From contig JALFLB010000060.1 of the NCBI GenBank assembly GCA_022775045.1, positions 1 through 64,000 on the forward strand: a stretch of 64,000 nt of DNA, in the 5' to 3' direction. Under the pieces are notes generated by a model. It was not told the origin of the DNA. It worked only from the letters and a program-made list of their open reading frames with translations, and did not search any database. This document shows positions 63,344 through 64,000 of the stretch, in pieces (within the stretch, counting starts at the first letter, position 1; each line of letters begins with the position of its first letter). The position numbers and the translations under genes were made by a program. This DNA is from Agathobacter sp. (GTDB taxonomy: Bacteria > Bacillota > Clostridia > Lachnospirales > Lachnospiraceae).

Positions 63344-64000
63344 TCGCTCTCACCCTCCATGGATTTCGGGCAGCCAAGGCTCAACCATTTTAAATAACCG
63401 TTGACAAAGAGATCAATTGCCCCATCCAGCACTGCATCCACATTGCCGCTCTCCACACCGGTCCGGTGATCTTTGACCATCGTATATGGTTGCATCACAT
63501 AAGAACGAATCTGATTTCCCCATCCAATTTCCGTAACCTCTCCACGGATTCCAGCGGCTTTCGCAGCATTTTCTTCCTGTTTCAGCAAATACAGCTTTGC
63601 TTTTAACATCTGCATTGCCTTATCCTTATTCATATGCTGTGAGCGCTCATTCTGACACTGCACCACAATTCCTGTTGGAAAATGTGTGATTCGTATCGCT
63701 GATGAAGTCTTATTAATGTGCTGGCCACCGGCGCCACTGGAACGATAGGTATCAATCCGGATGTCCTCATCCTTCACTTCAATATCCACATCCTCCTCAA
63801 TATCCGGCATAACATCGCAGGACACAAAAGATGTCTGTCTCTTTCCGGCCGCATTAAATGGTGAAATTCTAACCAGACGATGAACGCCCTTTTCAGACTT
63901 AAGATACCCGTATGCATTCTCTCCGTTTACCTGAAATGTGATGGACTTAATTCCCGCCTCATCACCATCAAGAGAATCCAACACCTCAAGCGAAAAGCCC
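63340..64000 (-). CDS. prfB: Peptide chain release factor 2, C-terminal part
   Basis: The frame is open to the window edge, so the N-terminus lies outside. It carries the stop-codon recognition SPF tripeptide (RISPFNAAG), the GGQ motif in [10 protein letters not shown] that triggers peptide release, and the C-terminal [12 protein letters not shown]. The +1 programmed frameshift site typical of prfB would be in the missing 5' end. Confidence 0.96.
   Translation of the reverse strand, partial: GFSLEVLDSLDGDEAGIKSITFQVNGENAYGYLKSEKGVHRLVRISPFNAAGKRQTSFVSCDVMPDIEEDVDIEVKDEDIRIDTYRSSGAGGQHINKTSSAIRITHFPTGIVVQCQNERSQHMNKDKAMQMLKAKLYLLKQEENAAKAAGIRGEVTEIGWGNQIRSYVMQPYTMVKDHRTGVESGNVDAVLDGAIDLFVNGYLKWLSLGCPKSMEGESE

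Overview
This 64 kb window looks like the chromosome of a low-to-moderate-GC Clostridia bacterium, most likely a gut Lachnospiraceae. The basis is the gene content: luxS-mtnN, pepF, a cdaA-cdaR-glmM block, LCP proteins, secreted Ig-like (BIG2) proteins, large serine recombinases and ParE/RelE modules, with AGGAGG ribosome binding sites throughout. Almost every gene from 2.2 kb onward is on the minus strand. No rRNA, tRNA, CRISPR array or known riboswitch was recognised.

Region 1 (1-2.25 kb, plus strand) holds a BlaI/MecI repressor, a gutted blaR1 remnant and a two-gene membrane-protein operon with its own promoter and terminator.

Region 2 (2.25-12.1 kb) is the most interesting part. A NodB-type polysaccharide deacetylase gene is split into three pieces by two separate serine-recombinase elements of 4,500 and 4,565 bp. 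Each is bounded by a 7-bp direct repeat (TCCACAG and CCCCAGG). Removing both at those repeats gives an uninterrupted 795-nt, 264-residue reading frame, and both insertion points lie in the DNA encoding conserved deacetylase motifs. Element 1 carries an ATPase/nuclease-like gene, a recombinase and a secreted-protein pseudogene. Element 2 carries a recombinase preceded by two related micro-genes, a ParE-type toxin-antitoxin pair, a recombinase remnant, a secreted Ig-like protein and a truncated second toxin-antitoxin pair. The layout resembles sporulation-gene interruptions such as the skin element, but developmental excision is inference.

Region 3 (12.1-24.8 kb) is core metabolism: mtnN-luxS-pepF, carbamate kinase, GtrA, HtrA, glmS with a eukaryotic-type UDP-sugar pyrophosphorylase, an LCP ligase, a zinc-ribbon protein and phosphoglucomutase.

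Region 4 (24.9-51.2 kb) is a cell-surface locus. Four secreted proteins (two Ig-like, two tandem beta-helix paralogues) precede a teichoic-acid-like polyol-phosphate polymer cluster. That cluster has a GDPD-like enzyme, two giant GT2/TagF-type polymerases (971 and 1532 aa), an acyltransferase, a second LCP protein, an SDR epimerase, an IspD/TarI cytidylyltransferase, TagD, the TagGH exporter, a double-LicD protein, a GT2 and the priming polyprenyl-phosphate sugar transferase.

Region 5 (51.2-64 kb) has HPr, glmM, cdaR and cdaA (c-di-AMP and UDP-GlcNAc supply), two membrane proteins, yvyF and comFC homologues, glpK, an ACT-domain protein with homoserine dehydrogenase, an SPFH/zinc-ribbon pair and the 3' part of prfB. 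Two copies of a roughly 70-nt structured repeat lie here, with compensatory pairing between copies. glmS, glmM, the UDP-sugar pyrophosphorylase, glpK and tagD together could supply precursors for wall and polymer synthesis.
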